Positions 1 through 9,321 of a DNA stretch of 64,000 bases are shown piece by piece. Both the position numbers and the translations under genes were made by a program. This DNA is from Periconia sp. R9002. Taxonomy: Eukaryota; Ascomycota; Dothideomycetes; Pleosporales; Periconiaceae. The notes under the pieces are model-generated. The model ran no database searches. It saw only the letters and a list, made by a program, of their open reading frames with translations, and was not told where the DNA came from. Numbering within the stretch: the first letter of the stretch is position 1; each line of letters opens with the position of its first letter. The DNA lies in contig JAMAHW010000005.1 in assembly GCA_023627715.1 (NCBI GenBank), forward strand, positions 620,001 through 684,000, written 5' to 3'.

Positions 1-779
1 ATTGAGGAAGATCCGATTGTGCTGCAATAGACTTGACAACATTTTTAGACAAGCTGATAGTTTTCAGCTACAAGCAGTCAGTGGTGCATTGATCAGATTT
101 GGCATAAATATGCTACCTTGAAGTATGTTTTGAATTGGAGATTGGCGATGCAGTATACACCCCATTTTCGCGAAGACATGAGGTCGGGGTTCCTGTCTCC
201 TAAGCATAGCGCAAATATACGATTAAAGACTCGAGCGGCCTCTTCAAGCTTCTCATTACGAGGGGTCGAGCTCACAATGTCGTCTTGGAACCCAGAACTG
301 AAGGTCACGGGTTTGGCCTTGGCCATCTGCTCATCCGCTTTGAGAGCAAATTTCCGAAGATGGTTTGCTGTGAAGTAGAGAGTGAAAACGGCCCAATGCG
401 GGAGTGCACCGTTGGAGATGTATTTGATAAAAGTGCTGGTCAAGTCCTTCCAGGCATCGTAGACGTCTATAGCGTGACGCTCTGCAAGCTTCCCTTGGTT
501 TTCAGCCTGTTCGGCTTTGACAATTTTATCGACACCACGCCAATAACCGCAGATCACATCCACCCAGGCATTGATCTCGTTCGGCGACATGAGCCGCCGA
601 AGCCGTGATTCAAGTGCATACTGAACGTCGCTTCCAACTCTGACTTCGTTGGTAGTACGCCAAAAATCATACAGCCGTCCCGGATTTTGCGGTGGTGATA
701 CTGGACTCAGAAAATGAGCAACAGCCACGGCCGAATCTGAGGCATAGGCGGTATAGAATTCGGCGATAGCTTCCTGCAT
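1..779 (-). CDS. PCI-domain protein of the CSN12/PCID2/Thp1 family, 5' part only
   Basis: The ATG at 779 opens an exon that runs to 117. An intron (116-68, GTAGCA...TTGTAG) joins it in phase 0 to a second exon at 67, which leaves the window at the left edge. The joined product starts MQEAIAEFYTAY and carries a segment around residues 195-235 (KWGVYCIANLQFKTYFK, then LKTISLSKNVVKSI across the junction). That is typical of the helical region preceding the PCI domain in COP9 signalosome subunit 12 homologues and PCID2, which act with Sac3/TREX-2 in mRNA export. The PCI winged helix itself would lie outside the window. The gene is divergent from the eL20 gene, with about 270 bp between the start codon and the likely eL20 leader. 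The family call is by sequence recognition. CSN12 and Thp1/PCID2 cannot be separated from this fragment. Confidence 0.8.
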
Positions 780-1048
780 TTTCGGTTAAAACGGTCTCTC
801 AAGCGATTTGCATCTTCAGGAAAGACAATCAAGGACCGCGCGACCAGGTCAATGTTACTGTGCTTCATGGTGGGGAGGAGCTGTAGCTACCTTACGTCGG
901 TGTTTCCGCTTGCTGCGGGCCGACTTCGGGTTAGCGCCAAGTCGAAAGAGACTAGCGCAAAAACTGCCCACACGAGATTTTGGCACCTCACGACCCAGCC
1001 GACATTTCGACTTCGACAACACCGGTACTAACACCACATAGCAGCAAG

Positions 1049-1103
1049 GTATGTGAAACTCATCTCTATCTAGGATCGTTTTTCATTGCTAACTTCATTG
1101 TAG
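1049..1103 (+). other. probable 5' UTR intron ending exactly at the eL20 start codon
   Basis: GTATGT donor at 1049, GCTAAC branch-like motif near 1088-1093 and TTGTAG acceptor whose last base is 1103, immediately before the ATG at 1104. All three signals are of high quality for a filamentous ascomycete. If it is used, the coding part of the next exon is only four bases long. If transcription starts inside this stretch, it is simply leader. Confidence 0.5.
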
Positions 1104-2095
1104 ATGGGTAAGCGCTCCTTTTTCATCCTCCCCACGCCCAACTACAGCAATCCTATTTTCGCACAAGCCGCTTGCAAAACTCGATCCGTGTCAGCTCTGT
1201 AGTCAACCGCGAAGATTGTGAACGGAGGATTTCGGGGATTGGGGTCTCAGCGCAGAAAGATTTTTGGCCAACAGTGCTGGCGGCTGGCTCATTGGAGAAG
1301 AAGCGAGTGGGTTGATGAGCTGGAGTATTTGCGGCTTGACACTTGTTGCTGCGCAATATTCTCCGGACACAGCGCGAATCACACTTAGGACTGCAATTGT
1401 TGGGATCTGTAGTTGACAGCAATGTTTGAGCCGGACTAACGTCAACAGGTCGTCTCCAGGAATACCAGGTCATCGGCCGCCACCTGCCCACTGAGGCCAA
1501 CCCCACTCCCAAGCTCTACCGCATGCGCATCTTTGCGCCCAACGAGGTTGTGGCCAAGTCACGATTCTGGTACTTCCTTGGCAAGCTCCGCAAGATCAAG
1601 AAGGCTAACGGTGAGATCGTGACACTGAACGTGGTACGTGTTGAAGGGATGCGAGCGCTCGCTCGTTTGTCTGCCATGGCATTTACCGGGCCTGGCTGAT
1701 TTTTAGTAGATCCACGAGAAGCGTCCCCAGAAGGTCAAGAACTTCGGTATCTGGATCCGATACGACTCCCGCTCCGGCACCCACAACATGTACAAGGAGT
1801 ACCGTGAGATGTCCCGCACCGACGCCGTCGATGCCCTCTACCAGGACATGTCCGCTCGTCACCGATCCCGCTTCAGGGATATCCAGGTACGTGTATCGAT
1901 GTTCAATTAGTCACACCTTCGCTAACGAAGTAATAGATCCTCAAGGTCGTTGAGGTCAAGAAGGCCGACGATGTCCGCCGCCCCTACATCAAGCAGCTCC
2001 TCACCAAGGGTCTCAAGTTCCCTCTTCCCCACCGTGTCAGCAAGCCCAAGACCGGCAAGATCTTCGCTGCTACCCGACCATCAACTTTCTTCTAA
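1104..2095 (+). CDS. RPL20: 60S ribosomal protein eL20 (L18a family)
   Basis: Structural component of the large ribosomal subunit. Exons 1104-1107, 1449-1633, 1710-1886 and 1937-2095 give 174 residues, matching the usual fungal length (about 172-176). The first coding exon is just ATGG. Joining to GTCGTCTCC gives [15 protein letters not shown], the family's hallmark N-terminus, which fixes the start. The middle reads [20 protein letters not shown] and [20 protein letters not shown], and the end [15 protein letters not shown]. The three later introns are in phases 1, 0 and 0; intron 1 is long (341 bp) and the others 76 and 50 bp. A 5' UTR intron probably abuts the ATG. Codon choice is strongly biased to C-ending codons, as expected for a highly expressed gene. 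Confidence 0.96.
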
Positions 2096-2761
2096 GCGTC
2101 TTCTTTACTGGAGTGGGGTCTGGCTGGTGGGAATGATATGGCTTTCTCGGGCTTTTATGCATAGCTTCAGATATGAAGTGTACTAGGAACGAAATCAAAA
2201 TCTCTGATACCAACCATCTCAAAGCCCGCAAAAGACCAACAATTTATCGAGATACAGCCATAGGTCCATATACTGATCTCAGAGTAGAACCGGGGATTGA
2301 AGTATGCAAAGCACGTCTCAAGCTGTTTTCAATGCAAATGGACCTTGCTGAGCAATTGAGGCTGTAGTAGCGAGAGGGTCATGGGAAATGAAATTATGAA
2401 AAAAGAACCCCTTCATCATCTACCCGATTCATTGCTCTCTTTGAGTGAACAAGATTAGTGATCGAAAACATGAACACTCCTTAGACCGTAAGTCGTGGCT
2501 TGCACCGAAGCAAATTGATTGGCTACGGAGATGAACATGTAATCCAAGCGAGGTCGATCTGTTCTTTGACCTCGGCCTCCCAGGGTGACATGCTTCTCCG
2601 CATCTACACTCCAGCTACGCCGCTCAATATGAATATCAACCTCGATCTGCTCCCTCGGCTACACCGACTAACATTCCCATTCACACTTACATAGCTTCAG
2701 GGACATCTGTCTAGTCTACTACCGCCTCGATAATTTCAATTGAACGTCAGCTCCCGTAACA
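2096..2761. other. intergenic: eL20 3' region and promoter of the enoyl-CoA hydratase gene
   Basis: No gene seen. It holds the eL20 3' UTR and, near 2680-2760, a pyrimidine-rich leader before the next start codon. Confidence 0.6.
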
Positions 2762-3955
2762 ATGCCTCAACCCCTCGAACCCCCAAAGCTACCCTCCTCC
2801 TACAACACACACCCCTTCACCCAGATTAAAACCGAACATTATGAAGCCGACCCATCCATTATCATCCTAACGCTTTACCGCCCCAAGAATCATAATGCCT
2901 TCACCATCACGATGATGCTGGAGCTCGAAGAAGCATATTCCATGTTCGACATCGACGACCGCGTAAAATGTATCGTGTTTACAGGAACAGGCAATATTTT
3001 CTGCGCCGGCGCAGACTTGGACGTAGGATTTGCAGTAGATGCGGAGCCGGTTACTGAACATAGAGATGGGTGAGCTCTGCTTTCCCCTTCTTCACACACG
3101 TTTCCAACGAAATATCGAAATCCGTCGTATGAAGCTGTAGTCAGCCCTGCATTATTAACGTATCTACACAACAACACGCTCAATGCGAATCCCAAAACTC
3201 CCACCGAACAAGAAGAAAAATCTGATACTAACCGCCCCAATCTGTCTCCAACAGCGGCGGCCGCGTAGCCCTAGCCATCCACCACTGCCGCAAACCCACC
3301 ATCGGCGCGCTCCAAGGCTCCGCCGTGGGCGTCGGCATAACCATGACTCTCCCCATGAACATCCGCATCGCGTACGCATCCTCCAAAATCGGCTTCGTCT
3401 TCGCTCGACGCGGGCTCGTCCTAGAAGCGTGCTCGTCCTTCTTCCTGCCACGGCTCATCGGGCACGCGCGCGCCATGCAGGTCGTCACCACGGGGTCCAC
3501 GTACCTCGCGAACGATCCGGTCTGGGGCGGGTTGTTCGCGGAGACGCTGGAGAAGCGCGAGGATGTGTTGCCTAGAGCGTTGGAGATCGCGAAGGATGTG
3601 GTGCGGAATACGAGCGGTGTTAGCACGTATTTGATGAAGGAGATGATGTTTAGGGATAAGGGATCGCCGGAGAAGACGCACCTGCTCGATTCGAGAGTGC
3701 TGTATGAGTTGTTTAGTTCCCCGTAAGTGTTTCCTGTTTTGAATATCAATGGGAGATATGGGGGTGTTGAGAGCATGTGTAACTGATATGCCTGGGGATA
3801 GGGATAATAGGGAAGGTGTCAAGAGCTTCATGGAGAAGCGTGCACCGCAGTTCTCGGGGACGATGGATACGACGACGTTATCTGCTTATCCGTGGTGGGA
3901 TCCTGTGAACGTTACGAGAAGGCCTAAGATTGAAAAAGGTAAGCCAAAGTTGTAA
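2762..3955 (+). CDS. enoyl-CoA hydratase/isomerase (crotonase family)
   Basis: Exons 2762-3069, 3255-3722 and 3802-3955 join in frame to 309 residues. Crotonase-fold enzymes act on acyl-CoA thioesters by hydration or double-bond shift. Visible signatures are the first oxyanion-hole segment (GTGNIFCAGADLD, about residues 75-90) and the second, GSAVGVGITMTLPMNIRIA, followed by KIGFVFARRGLVLEACSS. In the latter the Glu of VLEACSS sits where one catalytic Glu of hydratases is found. Intron 1 is 185 bp and intron 2 is 79 bp. The C-terminus is KGKPKL; PKL is a weak match to a type 1 peroxisome targeting signal, so peroxisomal beta-oxidation is possible but unproven. Substrate cannot be assigned. 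Codon use becomes GC-rich in exon 2 relative to the flanks. Confidence 0.88.
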
Positions 3956-4194
3956 GTGTGTGTATAAGTGTGCAGTGAAGATAGGTATCACACAATATAT
4001 AGCATTGCGCTGTTACTCTCGTGAACGCCCATGGGTAGCTCAACGAGTGTTTTTGTTTGATTGTGATGGACAATAGCTTTTGAGCCAGCCTGCAAGCAAT
4101 TTGTAGGAAAGGCCGTTTAACTGAAGCTGGTCAGGGTATCATTTCCACAATCTAAAACCGAACTACATCCCCAAGATTTTTAAGCCCACTTCCT

Positions 4195-5280
4195 TCAACT
4201 TTCAGGCAAAACCTTCCCCCTCCTCTCCCTCATCTCCATCACCCTCTTCCTATCCCTCTCAAACCCTCTCCTCAACTCTCCCTCCTTCTCCTTCCTCTTC
4301 TCGCGATTCTGGAACCTGTAGAAATCGTCTTTAACGCCATTCTTCTTCTTTCTCTCTTCGAGCTCGTCGCGCTTCTGCTCGGCTTGTTCCAGGCGTGCCG
4401 CAGGAGCAGTGCGGCCACCACCGCGGGTCACGGTTATGAAGCCGTCTTCGTCAGGGACGGCGCGCGATGTAGCGAGGAGACGGTTACGGAGGGCTTGGAC
4501 TTCATCGAATTGAATGAGATAGTTTGTTGCAGAGTTGTGGAGGGCTGCGGGGGCTGGGTATTGGAGGGAGAAATGGGATTTGTAGCCTATGGTCGAAATG
4601 TTAGTATGATAGTTTGAAATGGGACAGCAGCTTTAGCAACTCAGAGATGATTGCCGAGTATGCGAATGCAGAACGAGGAAATGCGACTTACGTTCAACTC
4701 CAACTGTCTCACCGACACCCCACGTCAAATCCAAACCCTCCTTTACTACTCTCTTCACCTCCTTCCAAGCTCCTGCCATACTCTTCCGGTCCACAAACAC
4801 GACAACCGCACTCCCGCCACTGCTTCTTACCTCCCCACTCCACGTCCTCGGCTGCGCACTCTCAGCATCCTCCACCACGCCCTCGGCCACAATCTCCTTA
4901 TCATCTCTCTTCCTCTTCACGCCTGCCTTAGCGCCCGGCGGCGCATTCCCCTTCCACCGTTTATGTATCGGCGCCGCGGGGATTGAGGAGTCAAATTCTA
5001 CGTGCGACACACGGGAGCCGCCTAATTGGTCTGCAAAGAGGGCGCGGATGTTGGACTCAGATGCGTCGATGGGTACGTTGGCTATGAAGAGGCTGCGCTC
5101 GGTTGTAGGTGTTACTTGAGAGGGATTGTGCGGTTGGATGTAGAGGTAGTGCTTTGCATCGTTCACAACTTCTGGGAGGCCTGGGAGTGTGGGGAGCGAG
5201 AGGGGAACGACGGTGAAAGTTCCTGCGGATGTGGGGATTTTGGGACGTTTCGCAGGTTTGGTAGTGGTTTCGGGTGCCAT
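4195..5280 (-). CDS. RRP7: ribosomal RNA-processing protein 7 (Rrp7) homologue
   Basis: Small-subunit processome factor needed for 18S rRNA maturation in the nucleolus. Exon 1 is 5280-4692 and exon 2 is 4586-4195. The 105-bp intron is in phase 1 and the product has 326 residues. The N-terminal half holds an RRM-like segment (RSLFIANVPIDASESNIRAL, about residues 62-81, then SRVSHVEF), interrupted by a basic insert typical of Rrp7 (GVKRKRDDKE). The C-terminus is the diagnostic Rrp7 helix: KKNGVKDDFYRFQNREKRKE through RDRKRVMEMRERRGK. Start chosen at the first ATG, giving MAPETTTKPAKRPKIP. It converges on the upstream hydratase gene, with about 240 bp between the stop codons. Confident family call. 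Confidence 0.9.
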
Positions 5281-6013
5281 TGTAGGTGGGAGTCTGGGAT
5301 CGTTAAGGTGTTGTGCTGGGTGAACAGTCTGATGTGTGGTCTTGAGAAATTTTGGCAGGGGTACTACGGGTGGGGCTTGGCGGAGATGGAAATTCGAGCC
5401 AAGTACTCAGCTAGATTCCTATCCATAAGATTAGAGAATTTCGTATTGATCACAATTCTTTATGGGAGGTTCGATTCAGTTTCTTTAACGTTAAATTTGC
5501 TGTGCTTTAATAACACAAACCTCTAATCATACTATTGATCTCCTCGTCGTTATCTATCATACCGAAAACCTTGTCAGCGACCGACCCACCCACCAACCTT
5601 CTACCATAGATCCGCTGTCGTTGATCAAACCGTCGAAGAAAGAGAGAAAAAATGCAGAATAAATATCATCCAAGAGTATCTCCTGCGTCCCAACCATGAA
5701 ATCCCAGTCCTTGATATCGTACCGTTCGCCAAGATGCAGCAAAGTATCACTAAGCTTGCCGCACAGTTCCGCACGCCTGTTCCGATTAAACCGAATAATC
5801 CTGTGCATGACGTAACATGACGACGATGTTGGAAAACAATGCTCCCTGCGCCATAACCTGAAAGTTGCTCCAATTTGTCCTGTTTTAGAAATTGTATACA
5901 TGGTCTCGCAAACACAGTACGTTAATAAAGTGATGCAGACTGAATTTGAAAAGCAAAGTAATCATGAACATTGCAATGCTGGCGTTCTGGGCATCTGAAC
6001 ATAGAGTATGCAT
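5281..6013. other. intergenic between Rrp7 start and SYLF gene stop
   Basis: Upstream region of Rrp7 and 3' region of the SYLF gene, with one unassigned minus-strand ORF (5557-5901, listed separately). No RNA gene recognised; a GGTTCGATTCA string at about 5467 resembles a tRNA B box but lacks a matching A box or cloverleaf. Confidence 0.5.
5557..5901 (-). CDS. small unrecognised ORF, possibly a relic or an orphan gene
   Basis: A 114-codon open frame from an ATG. The C-terminal half has a plausible protein-like composition (acidic and aromatic, LLHLGERYDIKDWDFMV), unlike the low-complexity shadow frames elsewhere. I recognise no family, and no splice partners are obvious. It lies tail-to-tail downstream of the SYLF gene on the same strand, so it could equally be part of that gene's 3' UTR. 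Low confidence that it is expressed. Confidence 0.2.
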   Translation of the reverse strand: MYTISKTGQIGATFRLWRREHCFPTSSSCYVMHRIIRFNRNRRAELCGKLSDTLLHLGERYDIKDWDFMVGTQEILLDDIYSAFFLSFFDGLINDSGSMVEGWWVGRSLTRFSV

Positions 6014-7998
6014 CTAGCTGAAATTGCCCGGCATGGTTTTCATTGGAGAGTCCGGAAGGGGCGGAAGCTCCTCCTTCTTGTCTTCCTGTTGGCTCAAATT
6101 GTTCGCAGTTCCGGGTGGCAATTGTTGGTTCTCGTGCTCAAAAGCTTCGATGGAAGAGAGTGACGAAGCTGACGAACCGTCTGCCTTGAGTTCTGGGGTC
6201 GAAGTTGGGGAATCAGCTCGAGTAGCGTCATCGGTATTTGGTTCACCAGATCGGCGGGGTCGGAATGGATTCCTGGGAGGAAGCTTAGGAGGGATTGGCT
6301 TCGCGACCTGCACAATGCGAGCTCTTGTGATGGTCTGGGGAGCGGCAGCCTGGTGGATCTCTGCAATGACTGGCTCTTCCTCATCTTCATCGTCCTCTAA
6401 ATCCATCTCATCAAAAGCTTTGGAAAATCGGCTTGGGCTACCAGGCGGAGATGCAACTTCTACAGAATCATTCTTCTGAATCTCAGGAGGAGGTGAAGCG
6501 GCTCTGACTGGGTGTGCTTCGGGAATATCAGCCAGGACAGGACTTGGTGTGTGAGTATTCCTCGGTGGTAATGCTGGTACATGTATCGTCGTAGGCTGCT
6601 CGAAATCAGTCTGTGTTCCCATACTGACCATGGTAGGAGTTTTGGGCTCCAGAACACTGCTGATTGTGCTTGTTCTCCAACTAGACCGCCGACTGCTGGT
6701 TCGCCCGTCATAGCTTGAATGATCCATGCTTTTCCTGAAAGTGGTGTAGACCGGGCTGGTAGGCGAGGGATGGAATTCAAATTGTTCGCTTGTTGGTCGT
6801 TTGTGTGTACCTGCTTCTCGTATCTCTAACCCAGCATTTTCCAATGCTAGAACCCCATATGGATCGGGATCCTCTTTGTCGGGAACACCAAACAATTTTT
6901 CCTCTGCCTGCTCTATCTCATAATCACCAGGTGGTGGCTCGTTTGTGAGCAAGGCCTCATCTACACTCGTATCGCCTTGTGCAGCCTTGACAGTTTCCAT
7001 CAACTTCTTGATTTCATACGGAGGATGCCGTACCTTTCCTGCTAGTATGTCTTTAACGCCTATCCGTTCCTTGTAAAACTCCTCGTTCGCGTCACTTCGT
7101 TCGATTATGATTGTCCCGTCGATTTGGACGCCGGCATAGAATCCACGAGATTTGAGATAGGTGAAGAGGGGAGCCTGTCGCTTGTGAACTTCGGACTCTA
7201 CGATCCCACCCACGCCGATAGGCCCTGCGACAGCACTCATCTCCCCTCCTAGCGTGCATCGAATTGTCGAGAAAGCATCAAGAGCCTCTTGAGTGTTGAT
7301 AACAATGACGCAGTCGTATATGTCTACACCGACCAGGAAGCCGAGCCCCGCTGTGTGTAACATGATGCCAGAAGGTGGAGACCACGTTCCGTCTGGTGTA
7401 CGACCAATCAGTATACCACTGCCACCGGCACCAGATACCCAGAGCCCCGTTCTCATGGTGGTGAATATCGCAAGTCCTTTCGCATTTTTGATGACCTAAT
7501 ACTTTTAGCTGAGGACTTCACGAGCTAGGTAAGTGAACAGCAAAACACTCCATGACGCAATAGCGCAAAAGACGACAGTAGGTAGATATGATGCGAAGAA
7601 CTACAATAAAAAACACAGAACACAGCGCACGATATACAAGCAACGAAGGGCCAAGTTCGACCACATACCTCTGGGGGTATTCTTTTCAAGACTCTCTGCT
7701 TCGACTTCGCATTAGGGCCGTCGGTAGAGGGGCGGTCCTCGTCCTGGTAGAAACCATCTTTGCAAAAGCTTCTGAGGATTCTCGCAGCCTTGTCTGATTC
7801 CTTGTCGAGGGTCGTCGGCCAGCTACATAAACGCGTAAGTTAGCGACCGCTCAACGCAATCAAGCGGAAAGCATACAATGCTTCAGAGCCTAGTTTGTTG
7901 GACATGCGATTGATAGGCTTCCCGAGTTTATCGACCCATCCGTAGACGACATCAAAACCTTGCTTTGAGCTGGTCTTGGTTCGCGACCAGAAGGCCAT
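6014..7998 (-). CDS. SYLF-domain (Ysc84/SH3YL1-like) lipid- and actin-binding protein
   Basis: Exons 7998-7877, 7822-7669 and 7495-6014 join in frame to 585 residues. The N-terminus MAFWSRTKTSSKQGFDVVYG leads into the SYLF domain (about residues 35-260): FWPTTLDKESDKAARILRSF, then VIKNAKGLAIFTTMRTGLWV, SGAGGSGILIGRTPDGTWSP, GGEMSAVAGPIGVGG and YLKSRGFYAGVQIDGTIIIE. Family members bind phosphoinositides and promote actin assembly at endocytic sites. Unlike yeast Ysc84 there is no C-terminal SH3 domain. The C-terminal half looks disordered, rich in Ser/Pro/Glu, and contains a proline motif (PPKLPPRNPFRP, about residue 490) that could itself be an SH3 ligand. Intron sizes are 54 and 173 bp. Start chosen because the exon 1 peptide matches the family's usual beginning. 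Confidence 0.9.
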
Positions 7999-9321
7999 CT
8001 CGGATGGGGTGGAGGGCGATGGAGCCCGGAGGTGAGAAGCAAGCTGAGTGGAGGGGTGCGCGGGGATTTAAGTGATGAGGCGTATGTACTGGAGGCCGCG
8101 ATTAAAGTTATACATTAATAGCAGGGTGGGCGGCGATTCATATGGGAGGCGTCGCACCGCAGCAGCAACCGCAGCCTTGCGACGAAAGATGGATACAAAA
8201 ACAAAACGGCTCGGAGCGGCAGGCGCAATGGACAGAGGACGAGATTTAATAATTAGGTGTGGAGTGCAGCGGAAAAGGCTGCGCGGACAGGCGCGGGACC
8301 TGTCATGTCACCACTGGACCACGTTCAGTGGCCAGGTCAAGAGTCCGGTGTAAGTAAGCGGTGCCATCGTCATAAAGTTTGCAACATGGTACTGACGGCC
8401 TAGTGAATATTTCGGCCCCAGATGCGGGCAACTGGGATATGGCACAGCGGGCACAGTACCAACGCTCGATGGGGAACCAGGAATAAATTGCTTTCAAGGG
8501 GGGCGCATGCGCTGATTCGCCCTCGTTCTTCTCCGTAATCGTGTGGCTCCTCTAGCTGCATCCTTTTGAAAAAGTAACTGGAAATTGTTGAAGCAGACTC
8601 GCACGATGAGAAAGCAGCTGGGCTCTTGTCTCAGCTGGGCGTCAAGTGGCTAAGACGCGTGAGGAATGCCGCTGGACCTCGGAAATGAGCCTTTGCAACT
8701 AGATTGCCAGATACTGACACGCGTGGCCTTGAATTTCTGCACAATCCTTCATTTCGCACTTGGTCGTGGTAAGTATGTACTTCGAGGTGGAATTGCCACC
8801 TGATGCGTCGGCCGGTTCCATGCTGATTAGCGGCTTTCGAAGTTGGAACCAAGGTTGGGGCCAGTAAGACGAGGCGACGAGGCGAAGCGGAAAGCGAAAA
8901 ACGACCGAAGTGAGGTCGGCCTCGTTCCAACACCGACGATCCACGTGACTGAGCGTTCCGCCAAGCACTGACTTTGTAGGTAAGGCGCCCTCGTCCGGAA
9001 CATCCTTCCCCCGAGGCGCGGGACGAGCGCAACAATGCGCGTCTAGGTAGCTTGGGAGCTCTGAACTTTGTCGTTGTTTTGGCATCAACGAGAATTGCGA
9101 AACCGTACCAGGCCCTCCATTCCAACCCCGCATCCACCGAGTAACCCGCCCCGACACGAGCCCATCTTTCTCCACTCGGCTTAAACGCATGTCACTACGA
9201 GATTAACTCGGCCTTGAATGGTCAATTGCGCAACACTCGACCGCCTGGTCTACCTTCACCTGACCCGGTACCCTACGCGCAAATAGTATAGAACTGCTCG
9301 CTCCAGCCAATTTTGGCCATC
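7999..9321. promoter_or_regulatory. shared upstream region of the SYLF gene and NUP85
   Basis: About 1.3 kb between two divergent start codons. Overlapping open frames here (for example 8631-9190 on the minus strand in two frames) have shadow-like composition and no recognisable domain. I see no RNA gene or mobile element. Confidence 0.5.

Noticed and set aside
1153..1512. Minus-strand 119-codon frame across the eL20 first intron
   Set aside because: Overlaps a spliced eL20 exon and intron; composition is that of a shadow frame.
5460..5490. B-box-like GGTTCGATTCA as a sign of a tRNA
   Set aside because: No A box at the right distance upstream and no cloverleaf.
8631..9190. Two overlapping minus-strand frames of about 165 codons between the SYLF gene and NUP85
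   Set aside because: Both overlap in different frames in a GC-rich promoter, with no domain and shadow-like composition.
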